A stretch of 35,585 nucleotides of DNA from positions 1 to 35,585 of the forward strand of contig JAPLBF010000019.1 in the NCBI GenBank assembly GCA_026392825.1, written 5' to 3'. The stretch is from Actinomycetota bacterium (GTDB lineage: Bacteria > Actinomycetota > Actinomycetes > Nanopelagicales > Nanopelagicaceae). Shown one piece after another: positions 16,625 to 24,816 of the stretch; positions within the stretch are counted from its first letter, which is position 1; each line of letters begins with the position of its first letter. The translations under genes and the position numbers were made by a program. The notes below the pieces were generated by a model. It saw only the letters and a list, made by a program, of their open reading frames with translations. It was not told the origin of the DNA and searched no databases.

Positions 16625-18469
16625 ATGAGCGGACGCATTAAAGAAGAGGATGTCACTTACATCCGTGAACGCGCTCCGATAGATGAAGTTGTCGCTGATT
16701 ATGTGCAACTTAAATCAGCAGGTGGCGGACAGAAGAAGGGTCTCTGCCCTTTTCACGATGAGAAGTCTCCTTCATTCCACGTAACACCAAGTAAAGGTTT
16801 CTTCCATTGCTTTGGCTGCCAAACAAGTGGCGATGTCATCTCTTTTGTAATGAAGATGGATCACTTGAGTTTTACCGAAACGATTGAGCGTCTAGCAGAT
16901 CGAATTGGATACCAATTACGTTATGAAGAAGGTAATTTTACGCCAGCACCTGCCGGTAATCGCTCTCGCCTGATTGCCGCAAATGCATTGGCTGCAAAGT
17001 TTTATCAAGAGCAGTTAAATACTTCACCAACTGCAGCCCATGCCCGCGAGCTAATGACAAAGCGTGGCTTTGATAAAACAGCGTGCGAGAGATTCGGGGT
17101 TGGCTATGCACCAGATGAATGGGACGGCCTTACAAAATTCTTACGCGCTGAAGGTTTCACAATTGATGAACTTGAAACTGCTGGGCTTTCTAAGATGGGA
17201 CAGCGCGGACCAATTGATAAATTCCGCAATCGCCTAACTTGGCCAATCCGGGATATTTCAGGTGATGTAGTTGGTTTTGGTGCCCGTAAATTAGCTAGCG
17301 ATGAAGAAGATCAAGGACCTAAGTATTTAAATACTTCGGAGACCCCAATATATAAGAAGAGCCAAGTTTTATACGGACTTGATATGGCTAAGAAAGAGAT
17401 CGCCAAGAAGCGACAAGTAGTGATCGTAGAAGGATATACCGATGTAATGGCGGCGCAGTTAGCGGGAATTACGACCGCAGTAGCAACTTGCGGAACAGCT
17501 TTTGGAGCAGACCACATTCGAATTATTCGTCGATTACTCATGGATGACGATGCTTTCCGCGGGGAAGTTATCTTTACCTTTGATGGTGATGCCGCAGGAC
17601 AGAAGGCAGCACTGCGTGCATTTAGCGAAGACCAGAAATTTGTTACACAAACTTTCGTTGCGGTTGAACCGGATGGACTAGATCCTTGCGATTTACGTCA
17701 ACAAAAGGGCGATCTTGCGCTGCGGGATTTAATTGCTAAACGCGTTCCGCTATTTGAGTTTGCAATCCGCACCGAGCTCGGCCTACACAAACTAGATAGC
17801 GCGGAAGGACGCGTCAACGCGCTCAACGCGACTGCGCCACTTGTCGCACAAATACGCGATAAGTCGTTACGTCCGGAGTACACGCGTTTACTCGCTGGTT
17901 GGCTCGGCGTTGAAGCAGAATTAGTAACTGCTGCGGTTAATCAAGGTTTGAAGAAAGTACCAGCCAGTGCATTTAATGCGCCAACGGATGAAACTGTAAA
18001 CACTGTCCAGTGGCGCCCTAACCCACAAGAGCCACGACTTATTCTCGAGCGCGAAGTATTGAAAGCGCGGCTGCAAATGCCGACGTTAATTTCAAATTGG
18101 AACAAGATAGAAAGCAATGCATTTACTCATCCCGCCTACAGCCAATTGGCTTCAGTTATTACCGCTCTTCCAGAACAGAGTTCAGTTGAAATTTCGATTA
18201 TTGAAGATGAAAACATGCGTTCCCTTTTTACGGAGTTAAATGTTGAACCAATTCGCGCCGATGGCGAAGTAACTGGCCATTACGTTGAAAGTATCGTTGC
18301 TCGCTTACGCGAGGTTGCGATCTCGCGATCAATTGCCGAATTGAAATCTTCCTTGCAACGACTTAATCCCGTCGAAAACGAACAGGAGTACAACGCAGCA
18401 TTTGCTGCCCTGGTCGCCCTTGAAACGACCCGTCGGGGGCTACACGACCTGGCGCTTCGCTCGATTTAG
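16625..18469 (+). CDS. dnaG: DNA primase
   Basis: DnaG (614 aa) makes RNA primers at the replication fork. The N-terminal CHC2 zinc domain has C41, H44, C62 and C65 (CPFHDEKSPSF and FHCFGCQ). The TOPRIM catalytic core has VVIVEGYTDVMAA with E269 and FTFDGDAAGQKA with D320 and D322. The C-terminal helicase-interaction region (about 470-614) is divergent. A GTG at 16619 is also in frame, but the ATG at 16625 is exactly 6 nt after TAGCAT, the arrangement seen across this window, so I chose it. It follows dgt by 29 bases. Confidence 0.96.
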   Translation: MSGRIKEEDVTYIRERAPIDEVVADYVQLKSAGGGQKKGLCPFHDEKSPSFHVTPSKGFFHCFGCQTSGDVISFVMKMDHLSFTETIERLADRIGYQLRYEEGNFTPAPAGNRSRLIAANALAAKFYQEQLNTSPTAAHARELMTKRGFDKTACERFGVGYAPDEWDGLTKFLRAEGFTIDELETAGLSKMGQRGPIDKFRNRLTWPIRDISGDVVGFGARKLASDEEDQGPKYLNTSETPIYKKSQVLYGLDMAKKEIAKKRQVVIVEGYTDVMAAQLAGITTAVATCGTAFGADHIRIIRRLLMDDDAFRGEVIFTFDGDAAGQKAALRAFSEDQKFVTQTFVAVEPDGLDPCDLRQQKGDLALRDLIAKRVPLFEFAIRTELGLHKLDSAEGRVNALNATAPLVAQIRDKSLRPEYTRLLAGWLGVEAELVTAAVNQGLKKVPASAFNAPTDETVNTVQWRPNPQEPRLILEREVLKARLQMPTLISNWNKIESNAFTHPAYSQLASVITALPEQSSVEISIIEDENMRSLFTELNVEPIRADGEVTGHYVESIVARLREVAISRSIAELKSSLQRLNPVENEQEYNAAFAALVALETTRRGLHDLALRSI

Positions 18470-18524
18470 ACCCAGTGCGCCTCTTGCGCTAGAGTTTGCG
18501 CCTGCACGGCAAGTTAATAATTAA

Positions 18525-18597
18525 TGCCCCATAGCTCAGTTGGTAGAGCGCCGAACTGTTAATTCGGATGTCCCTGGATCGAGGCCAGGTGGGGCAG
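18525..18597 (+). tRNA. tRNA-Asn (anticodon GTT)
   Basis: A 73-base cloverleaf. The acceptor stem TGCCCCA/TGGGGCA is fully paired with discriminator G73, the D stem is GCTC/GAGC, and the anticodon stem CCGAA/TTCGG holds the loop CTGTTAA with anticodon GTT. U1-A72 and G73 fit tRNA-Asn. The T stem is CCTGG/CCAGG, but its loop reads ATCGAGG instead of the near-universal TTCRANN, so T54 is replaced by A. No CCA is encoded. The upstream 55 bases (18470-18524) are A/T-rich close to the gene and hold the presumed promoter. Confidence 0.95.
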
Positions 18598-18621
18598 CTC
18601 CATATTCACAGTCAAAGAGGT

Positions 18622-18627
18622 TACTTT
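18622..18627 (+). promoter_or_regulatory. -10 box of DoxX-Rieske gene (leaderless)
   Basis: TACTTT lies 6 nt before the ATG at 18634 and 25 bases after the tRNA-Asn 3' end. Hexamer and spacing are identical to those of the heliorhodopsin gene. Confidence 0.5.
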
Positions 18628-18633
18628 TTGCGT

Positions 18634-19512
18634 ATGAACTTAAAAACGTCCTGGCGAAACCAACTATGGCCAATGCGAGTAATGCGACTCTGGCTGGGAG
18701 TTACTTGGATTTACGCTGGTTGGCATAAGGCGAGTGATCCTGGCTTTCTAACTTCAGGATCAACAACTTTTATAGGAACACAACTTTCTGCCTTTGCCTT
18801 AAATTCACCAATTGGTTTTGCAATAAATAAAATGTTAGAACATTCCACACAAATTGGAATCTTTGTAATGCTCACCGAGTTTGCTATAGGCGCAGCTACC
18901 TTGCTCTGGATCGCACCGACATGGGCAGCGTTCGGTGGATTTGTGATGTCACTTGGTTTATGGCTTTCCAGTACCTGGCAAGTTCAACCTTACTTTCTAG
19001 CTAGTGATTCTGCCTACACAATTTTATGGCTTTCTTATTTCTTATTCTTATATGGCTCTCGCCGTAAGAGCAATGTTTCAGTGGATCGAAGAAGTTTCTT
19101 CAGGATTTCATCGGTTGCAGCAATTGCAGTTGCCGGTGCGGGGCTTGGGAAGTTATTTCCAACAGGTGCACCAGCCACAACTCCTTCAGCTGGTGTTGAT
19201 GCGCAATTGAAGAGTATAAAAATTGTAAAAGATGCATCTCTCAAAGTTGGTGATACAAAGACCTTTGTTTCAAAGGCCGGCACACCGGCGGTGCTATTTC
19301 GCACCAAGGCTGGCGTTTTCGCTTATTCGGCGGTCTGTACACACGAAGGGTGCACCGTTCAATTTAACTCCGCCTCAAAGAATTTACAATGCGCCTGCCA
19401 CGGCGCAGTCTTCGATCCATTCGATGGCGCAAAGGTCGTTACCGGGCCAACTAACCAGCCACTAGCGAAGATCAAGGTTGCTATAGAGGGCTCCTGGATC
19501 GTAGAAGCTTAA
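18634..19512 (+). CDS. DoxX-type membrane domain fused to a Rieske [2Fe-2S] domain
   Basis: A 292-residue fusion. Residues about 12-145 form a four-helix DoxX/DoxD-like domain (RVMRLWLGVTWIYAGWHK at the start). A twin-arginine motif, DRRSFFRIS (151-159), then precedes a fifth hydrophobic stretch (about 160-174). The C-terminal Rieske domain (about 195-292) has CTHEGC (ligands C235 and H237) and CACHG (ligands C253 and H256); C240 and C255 can form the usual disulfide. The layout predicts an external iron-sulfur domain delivered by Tat after Sec-inserted helices, as known for actinobacterial QcrA. It may pass electrons from a quinol or thiol source; the partner is unknown. The frame is open back into tRNA-Asn, but the ATG at 18634 has TACTTT 6 nt upstream. 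Its stop overlaps the first possible start of the HtrA gene. Confidence 0.88.
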   Translation: MNLKTSWRNQLWPMRVMRLWLGVTWIYAGWHKASDPGFLTSGSTTFIGTQLSAFALNSPIGFAINKMLEHSTQIGIFVMLTEFAIGAATLLWIAPTWAAFGGFVMSLGLWLSSTWQVQPYFLASDSAYTILWLSYFLFLYGSRRKSNVSVDRRSFFRISSVAAIAVAGAGLGKLFPTGAPATTPSAGVDAQLKSIKIVKDASLKVGDTKTFVSKAGTPAVLFRTKAGVFAYSAVCTHEGCTVQFNSASKNLQCACHGAVFDPFDGAKVVTGPTNQPLAKIKVAIEGSWIVEA

Positions 19513-19568
19513 TGAAAATTTCAATCAGATCACAGAAAACGCTAAGCAACACAAGGGATGATCAAAGT

Positions 19569-20684
19569 ATGAAATCAAACCGCACCCCGCTAAAAGTCAC
19601 TGTCGGATTTATTCTCGGAGCAGTTATCGCTGGCTCTGTCGCAACCGCAGCTACTAATACGGTTGTTAGCAGCGTTGTCGTATGTGCCGATAATCGCACA
19701 CAGACACTGACTTTAGCCAAAGCAGGGGTGTGTGCAACCAATAAGACTGCCATTGAAATCGGAAGCAATTCCATAAACGCAAAGTCAATTTCAGCGCTGG
19801 TGACTCCATCGGTTGTTTCAATCTCTGTCAAGGCAACAGCTGGTAGCGGAACTGGTTCGGGATCAATCTATAAAACTAACACGACCTCAAGTTTCATCAT
19901 CACTAATAACCACGTAATTGAAAGTGCGGTTACATCAGGCACTATCAAAGTGGAATTTGCTGATGGAACAGAACTTCCAGCCACAATTGTTGGTCGTGAT
20001 CGCGGGTATGACATCGCGGTTCTATCCATTCAAAAAGGCAACTTGCCAGCGATAGCCCTTGGCGACTCATCTAAAGTAAGCGTTGGTGATGAAGTGCTCG
20101 CTATCGGTTCTCCTCTTGGCCTAGCCAACACAGTTACGCAAGGAATTATCTCAGCGCTAAATCGCCCAGTTACAACTGGCACAACAGATTCCACTTCATA
20201 TGTAAATGCGATTCAAACTGATGCAGCAATTAATCCTGGAAATTCCGGAGGCGCACTTGTTGATTCACAAGGTCGAATCATTGGAGTCAACTCTGCAATT
20301 GCAACGTTAACTTCCGGTGGCACAAGCGGAAGTATCGGACTTGGTTTCTCAATTCCCATAAATGAAGCCAAACGAGTAATCGATGAAATTATTGCAACGG
20401 GTAAATCAACTCGTCCAGTATTAGGCGTAGTTTTCGCAAGTCCAACAACAGATAATCAAGCCAAAATTGCTGACTTAACTCCAGGAGAAGGTGCGCAGAA
20501 AGCGGGAATAGTTGTTGGTTCAATCATTACTTCAATTGATGGAGTAAAGATTGCAAATCGCGATGCTGCCATAGTCAAGATTCGCTCGTATGCACCTGGC
20601 GCTGTTATTACCGTTGTCCTGACTCTGCCCGATGGTTCGAGCAAGAGCTACAAGGTCACACTCGGCTCAGCACCCGCAATTTAA
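19569..20684 (+). CDS. HtrA/DegP-like serine protease with PDZ domain
   Basis: A 371-residue S1C protease exported or anchored by an N-terminal hydrophobic segment (about 9-27). The catalytic triad is H115 (ITNNHVIES), D148 (DRGYDIAVL) and S226 (NPGNSGGALV). One PDZ domain fills about 275-365 (RPVLGVVFASP, KAGIVVGSIITSIDGV). Between anchor and protease domain is a short segment with two cysteines, C39 and C55, of a kind often seen in actinobacterial surface proteins. The ATG at 19569 has AAGGGA ten bases upstream; an earlier in-frame ATG at 19512 overlaps the previous stop codon and would add 19 polar residues. Role: envelope protein quality control, perhaps for the Rieske protein encoded just upstream. 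Confidence 0.92.
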   Translation: MKSNRTPLKVTVGFILGAVIAGSVATAATNTVVSSVVVCADNRTQTLTLAKAGVCATNKTAIEIGSNSINAKSISALVTPSVVSISVKATAGSGTGSGSIYKTNTTSSFIITNNHVIESAVTSGTIKVEFADGTELPATIVGRDRGYDIAVLSIQKGNLPAIALGDSSKVSVGDEVLAIGSPLGLANTVTQGIISALNRPVTTGTTDSTSYVNAIQTDAAINPGNSGGALVDSQGRIIGVNSAIATLTSGGTSGSIGLGFSIPINEAKRVIDEIIATGKSTRPVLGVVFASPTTDNQAKIADLTPGEGAQKAGIVVGSIITSIDGVKIANRDAAIVKIRSYAPGAVITVVLTLPDGSSKSYKVTLGSAPAI

Positions 20685-20732
20685 TTAACGAATGAGGCCA
20701 GGACTCAAATGTCTTTGTTGCATCTGACAAGG

Positions 20733-20738
20733 TAACCT
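20733..20738 (+). promoter_or_regulatory. -10 box of ACT-domain gene (leaderless)
   Basis: TAACCT is exactly 6 nt before the ATG at 20745, with no Shine-Dalgarno sequence between them. Confidence 0.45.
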
Positions 20739-20744
20739 TTACCT

Positions 20745-20984
20745 ATGGCTCTCTTTCGCTTACAACTCTCTCTCCCTGATCGACCAGGGGCTTTAGGTTT
20801 GCTTGCCTCTGCCATCGGCGCAGCAGGCGGCGATATTCGAGGGCTAGTGGTTGTTAAATCTGAAGGCGGTCGCGGTTTTGATGATGTGACTGTTGCAGTG
20901 CCAGGATCTGATCCGACAGATTTGCTAGAAGTTCTGGGATCTATCGGCGGTGTTGAAGTTATCTCTGTTACAGCGGTGGAATAA
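20745..20984 (+). CDS. Small ACT-domain protein
   Basis: A 79-residue protein made of a single ACT domain: the first strand and loop FRLQLSLPDRPGALGLLASAI contain the DRPGAL motif that binds amino acids in homologues, followed by a helix and the strands IRGLVVVKS, DDVTVAV and VEVISVTAVE. Stand-alone ACT proteins usually sense an amino acid and regulate a partner enzyme; the partner is not evident here. Its last 17 bases overlap the 3' end of galT on the other strand. Confidence 0.8.
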   Translation: MALFRLQLSLPDRPGALGLLASAIGAAGGDIRGLVVVKSEGGRGFDDVTVAVPGSDPTDLLEVLGSIGGVEVISVTAVE

Positions 20985-22089
20985 CTACATCACGCAGTTG
21001 ACCAGCAGATTGTTCGGGCTTTAAATCCATAATAAATGCGCCCATCGCTGACTCACTACCCGCTAAGTACTTTAACTTTCCTGGTGCACGACGCACACTG
21101 GTGATCTGCCAATGCAGCCGCAATAAATCTCGCCCTTCGCGCACTGGCGCTTGATGCCAAGTGGCGATGTAAGCCATTTCAATTCCAAACACGCCATCGA
21201 GTCTGCGCATAACTTCAAGTGCGACTTCTGGAAAAGCATCAGATTGTTTGGGGGAGAGTTGCGCAAGATCGGCAACTGGTTGCAGCGGGGCGACATGAAT
21301 TTCAAATGGATAGCGCGCAGCATATGGAACAAACGCAACCCAATGCGCATTTTTCGCAATGATGCGATCGCCATCTTTTAACTCACGAGCGACAACGTCA
21401 TCAAAGAGAACACGACCGGTGTTTTCAAAGTGTAATTGCGCAACAGCCAACATTTTTTGTACTCGCGGTGGAAGATAAGAGTAAGCGTAAATCTGGCTGT
21501 GCGGATGAGAAAGCGTCACACCAACTTCTTCACCGCGATTTTCAAAGGGAGCGATGTGATGGATATATGGCTCTTGAGAGAGTTCTTGTACTCGATCTTT
21601 CCAAGCTTCAAGTAATACGCGAACACGCGCAGGTGTGAGTTCTGCGAAAGAACCTCCGTGGCTATCGGTAAAAGTTATAACTTCACATTTGCCTGCGGCT
21701 GAACCGGGATCCGTTTCGGTTCCGACCATATCCGGAATTGCCCAGTCACCTTCGGGGCGCTGCAATGATGGTGAGCGGTTATCAAAGACAACAACTTCAT
21801 AATTTGAATCAGGAATTTCGGTTAAGAGTTCACCCTTGGTGGGGCAGAGCGGACATAACTCTTTTGGCGGTAAGAAAACTCTGCCTTGGCGATGTGCCGC
21901 CATTACTACCCATTCATTTACCAATGGATCTAAACGAAGTTCACCGATACCGGGTTGCGCTTCAGGTGGACGTTTATCTTCTGCGTTACGCAATTGTCCT
22001 TGGGTGTCGTAGTAACGAATAGTGCGGCCATCGGCCATAGTTAAATCGGAGCGTGTGATTCCTGCGCCAATTTTCTTTGCCGGGCTCAT
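20968..22089 (-). CDS. galT: Galactose-1-phosphate uridylyltransferase
   Basis: GalT (373 aa) of the Leloir pathway exchanges UMP between UDP-glucose and galactose-1-phosphate. Seen in the sequence: LRLDPLVNEWVVMAAHRQGR, a zinc-type CPLC at 79-82, VVVFDNRSPSL, and the active-site block SHPHSQIYAY with H195-P-H197, H197 being the nucleophile that carries UMP. The C-terminal part has FPFEIHVAPLQPV and the later IATWHQAPVREGRDLLRLHWQI. The ATG has no strong ribosome site; TAGAGT lies 8 nt upstream. galK and galE are not in the window. Tail-to-tail overlap with the ACT gene shows how tightly this region is packed. Confidence 0.95.
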   Translation of the reverse strand: MSPAKKIGAGITRSDLTMADGRTIRYYDTQGQLRNAEDKRPPEAQPGIGELRLDPLVNEWVVMAAHRQGRVFLPPKELCPLCPTKGELLTEIPDSNYEVVVFDNRSPSLQRPEGDWAIPDMVGTETDPGSAAGKCEVITFTDSHGGSFAELTPARVRVLLEAWKDRVQELSQEPYIHHIAPFENRGEEVGVTLSHPHSQIYAYSYLPPRVQKMLAVAQLHFENTGRVLFDDVVARELKDGDRIIAKNAHWVAFVPYAARYPFEIHVAPLQPVADLAQLSPKQSDAFPEVALEVMRRLDGVFGIEMAYIATWHQAPVREGRDLLRLHWQITSVRRAPGKLKYLAGSESAMGAFIMDLKPEQSAGQLRDVVIPPL

Positions 22090-22142
22090 AGTGGATAACT
22101 CTACGGGTTAGGCAAGTTAAAGCGAGTATTTGCTAAGTGAAA

Positions 22143-23765
22143 TCAATTCTTTATTTGGTATTTGCAACCATCGAATGCAGGTTTTTTGCTTGGTACTGGA
22201 GTTGGTTTTGGCGTGGCTGTCGGTGAAACCGGAAGCGCTTGCCCGATTGCGAATTCGATTGGAGTTTTGCTCACAGCGTGCGTACCGGTGGCATCAACAA
22301 AACCGATATCACCTGTCCATGCACCCTCGGGAATTCCTTTAATGCTCAACTTCCAAGAACCACTAGTTGCTCGAATAACAGTCTGGATCGGCTTAGGATT
22401 TATCGGAGTTAGCGGATTTACATAGAATCGAACAGTTCCGGTTACAACCGGGCGACCGTCTGGCCGAATAACATCTACTTCTACACTCAACGGTTTATCG
22501 GCTGTAGAGAATTTCACATTTTTATATGTGATCGCTGTCGGCTCATTCTTCGGCATTTGATCCGCAACTTCTGGGACCCAACGCCCTTTTATCAAATCTA
22601 AAAATGTAGAAGGTGCACCACGAAATACATTTAAATCTAAACGAGTACCTGGAACTCCATATTTAGGTGCGATGCCACAAGAAGAGTATTGCCAGATAGT
22701 CCAAGTAGATGAGCAGTTTGCAGTTGTCCAGGAGTGCACATAGCAACCGCCATCTTTTATTCCAGGTTGTGCAAGTGGATCGGCGGGATTAATGGCATAT
22801 TGGGCTAGCCAAAGTGGATATTGGCGCAATTCCTCATCGCGCATCATCGCGCCTTCTAAGAAATTTGGATACGAATAGATAATCGGAGTGCGATCCGTTT
22901 TCTCTTTTACGATCTTTAAGAAAGTTTTCGCCCAAAGCGTTATCTGAGATTTAGGTAGATATCTTGCGCAAGTGGTTCCCGAAAGTCGGACACAGTTATT
23001 CTCTAAATCTAAGGCATATGGAAGATCGCGCTCGTTGTAGCCGCCCAATGAACCTAAGCGCCAAAGTGCTTTCTGTGCCTGGGTCTGTGCATCAACTATT
23101 ACCTGTTCGTTTGTCTTAACATCTGGCAGGACTGCATAGTGATAAAAACCGGTGTAAATCCCCGCAGCTTGAGCGGCAGAGCGGTCCATCATCACATATT
23201 TGAGCGCAAGAGCATCGGCATCATCGCGAGTATCGGACGCTTTGATGATTACAAATCTAACTCCTGCTGCATACATCTTTTCAAAATTAATTAGGGCACC
23301 GTTCGGGTGCTGCCAGCGACTGATATCTGCACCGTGAATTCTTCCTCCGGGACCAAGTTGATCAATCATCGAAAGTGAAGAAGCGTTAGAAATTTCAGGT
23401 ATAGATCTAACAGTTATCGATTTGCTGCTCGAGTAAATGTACTTACTACCTATTTTTGCTTTTGCGCGGTAGTTAACCTTTGCATTTAACGCGGTTGCGA
23501 CTGCAACTACTTGCCAAGTGCCAACGCGCGCTGTCTTAGATGAGAAACGTGTATCTTGCCACTTTCCATCCAACTGAATCTGTACAGATACCTTAACTCC
23601 TGATTTTGCTGGATTAACTGCTCCATACAAAGTCACAATTGGTTCTTCGCCACCAGGAGTTTGCTTAAGCGTCATAGTTATTTTTGAAGCAGCTGCTTCG
23701 GATGAGATAACTTGCAATGAGAAAAAGCCCATGCTCATTACTATAAAGATCACAAATTTTTTCAT
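22143..23765 (-). CDS. Secreted GH25 muramidase with Ig-like regions
   Basis: A 540-residue secreted protein. Residues 1-25 are a signal peptide (KKFVIFIVMSMGFFSLQVISSEA). About 27-120 is a beta-rich domain. The glycoside hydrolase 25 (Cellosyl/lysozyme) domain spans about 143-390: IHGADISRWQHPNG with D147, FVIIKASDT, GIYTGFYHYA, and ALDLENN with D253 and the catalytic acid E255. About 410-515 is a second beta-sandwich (PLSVEVDVIRPDGRPVVTGTVRFYV), followed by a Pro/Thr/Lys-rich tail (SPTATPKPTPVPSKKP) that may sit in the wall. It should cleave the glycan strands of peptidoglycan, for remodelling or against other bacteria. Its ATG overlaps the stop of the preceding small gene (TAATG), so the two are translated together. 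Confidence 0.9.
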   Translation of the reverse strand: MKKFVIFIVMSMGFFSLQVISSEAAASKITMTLKQTPGGEEPIVTLYGAVNPAKSGVKVSVQIQLDGKWQDTRFSSKTARVGTWQVVAVATALNAKVNYRAKAKIGSKYIYSSSKSITVRSIPEISNASSLSMIDQLGPGGRIHGADISRWQHPNGALINFEKMYAAGVRFVIIKASDTRDDADALALKYVMMDRSAAQAAGIYTGFYHYAVLPDVKTNEQVIVDAQTQAQKALWRLGSLGGYNERDLPYALDLENNCVRLSGTTCARYLPKSQITLWAKTFLKIVKEKTDRTPIIYSYPNFLEGAMMRDEELRQYPLWLAQYAINPADPLAQPGIKDGGCYVHSWTTANCSSTWTIWQYSSCGIAPKYGVPGTRLDLNVFRGAPSTFLDLIKGRWVPEVADQMPKNEPTAITYKNVKFSTADKPLSVEVDVIRPDGRPVVTGTVRFYVNPLTPINPKPIQTVIRATSGSWKLSIKGIPEGAWTGDIGFVDATGTHAVSKTPIEFAIGQALPVSPTATPKPTPVPSKKPAFDGCKYQIKN

Positions 23766-24034
23766 TAAATTTCTTCGATCTTTATATCAATATCCAAAAT
23801 GGACTTAATTGATGAAATCAAGGAGTTCTGCAACTTCTCTCTAGTCGGTGAGTACTCGTGCCCACCCGAGAATTTGCGTGCATCAGAAAAATCAAGTGAG
23901 AGTTTTACGCCATCAAAATCAGCGAGGCGAGCATCGAAGTATGCGATCCAAGCGACTCGATCTTGGCTCTCTAAATGATCAAGGACATCATTCCAGCGGC
24001 TGCGCAATTGCGGCAGGGTCAGGTGCGCATCCAT
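23765..24034 (-). CDS. Small protein resembling the C-terminal domain of DnaX (tau/gamma)
   Basis: An 89-residue protein. The pattern LPQLRSRWNDVLDHL, then RVAWIAYFDARLADFDG, KLSLDFSDARKF, and a C-terminal helix with SSIKSILDIDIKIEE follows the layout of the tail domain found in actinobacterial DNA polymerase III gamma/tau: Trp-x2-Val-Leu, Arg-Val-Ala-Trp, a short hydrophobic strand, and a final hydrophobic I-x-I-x-I strand. There is no ATPase module. The ATG at 24034 lies 7 nt after TAAAGT; a GTG at 24043 is an alternative. It lies between a response regulator gene (37 bases upstream) and the GH25 gene (overlapping). The resemblance is by eye and moderate; it could instead be an unrelated small protein. 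Confidence 0.55.
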   Translation of the reverse strand: MDAHLTLPQLRSRWNDVLDHLESQDRVAWIAYFDARLADFDGVKLSLDFSDARKFSGGHEYSPTREKLQNSLISSIKSILDIDIKIEEI

Positions 24035-24071
24035 GCCCCACACTTTACTGGGTTGATGAAACCAGAGTTGG

Positions 24072-24746
24072 CTAGTGGCGCGGTGAGCCGATCCATTTGA
24101 AATATTCAGCGGTTAAGACAACTCTCAGGTTCTGTGCTCTGTCTGGAACAACTTGTAGATGCTGTGCAATGCGGGCAACGATCTGTTCCACAGATTTCTC
24201 GCTGACAAAACGTGTCTTAGCAATTTCAGAGTTACTTAAACCTTTGGCGAGTAATCGGTAAGTTTCAATTTGAATATCAGTGAAGTCGGTAAGGATGCTA
24301 CGAAAGGCATTCTCATGCAGGGATCCGTGGCTATCTATCCAAGACATCTTCTTCTTTTCTTTTATTGCAACTAGTGAATTAGAAATCGCATAGCTTACAA
24401 CCGATAGGTCAGAGACAGATTTTTTCAATATTACTTGAGAACCTAAAGGTATTTGCTTCTCTACTAAGCCAAGTAAGCGAAGATCTGGACAAGCGGTCAT
24501 TAAGACCACACCAAGGACGGGATTTACTTTGCGAAACTTGTTCACCAAATCGAGGGCTTGTTCACCGGCAAATTGAAGATCAACCAGCACAACTTCTGGT
24601 GAAAGAAACTTATAAAGATTCTGTGCAATTCCTTCAGTGTGTGCTTCTGCAACAACATTTATAGCGTGTAAGCGAAGTGCTGCACTGAGAGTTGCTAACT
24701 CAAATGCATCATCGCTTGCAACTAAAACTGTCGGAGATTTGTTCAC
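24072..24746 (-). CDS. LuxR-family response regulator
   Basis: A 224-residue transcription regulator. The receiver domain (about 5-120) has the acidic pocket SDDAF (D12, D13), the phosphoacceptor D56 in VLVDLQF, the TAC switch and the conserved lysine in ILKKS near 108. A linker leads to a LuxR/FixJ helix-turn-helix (about 155-215): LTDFTDIQIETYRLLAKGLSNSEIA, then FVSEKSVEQIVARIAQHL. No histidine kinase gene is in the window, so it is an orphan regulator. The start is GTG; TACCTT lies 5 nt upstream. It heads a minus-strand set with the DnaX-tail-like gene and the GH25 muramidase, which are obvious candidate targets. Confidence 0.87.
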   Translation of the reverse strand: MNKSPTVLVASDDAFELATLSAALRLHAINVVAEAHTEGIAQNLYKFLSPEVVLVDLQFAGEQALDLVNKFRKVNPVLGVVLMTACPDLRLLGLVEKQIPLGSQVILKKSVSDLSVVSYAISNSLVAIKEKKKMSWIDSHGSLHENAFRSILTDFTDIQIETYRLLAKGLSNSEIAKTRFVSEKSVEQIVARIAQHLQVVPDRAQNLRVVLTAEYFKWIGSPRH

Positions 24747-24753
24747 CCCTAAA

Positions 24754-24816
24754 GGTAGCCCTGATTGCTAGCACGCGTAACTTGAAACAAATTAAAATCA
24801 AAATTAGAGGGCTACC
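24754..24816. repeat. Widely spaced inverted repeat upstream of the response regulator
   Basis: GGTAGCCCT (24754-24762) and AGGGCTACC (24808-24816) are perfect inverted copies separated by 45 bases. The left arm overlaps the TACCTT -10 candidate of the response regulator gene; the right arm lies in the 3' end of the nnrD remnant. The heptamer ACCCCTA also occurs on the plus strand beside each arm (24745 and 24814). It could be a pair of regulator-binding sites. Confidence 0.4.

Noticed and set aside
18568-18633. Upstream extension of the DoxX-Rieske frame beginning inside tRNA-Asn
   Set aside because: The codons overlap the tRNA T arm and acceptor stem; the ATG at 18634 has a -10 box 6 nt upstream and gives a normal first helix.
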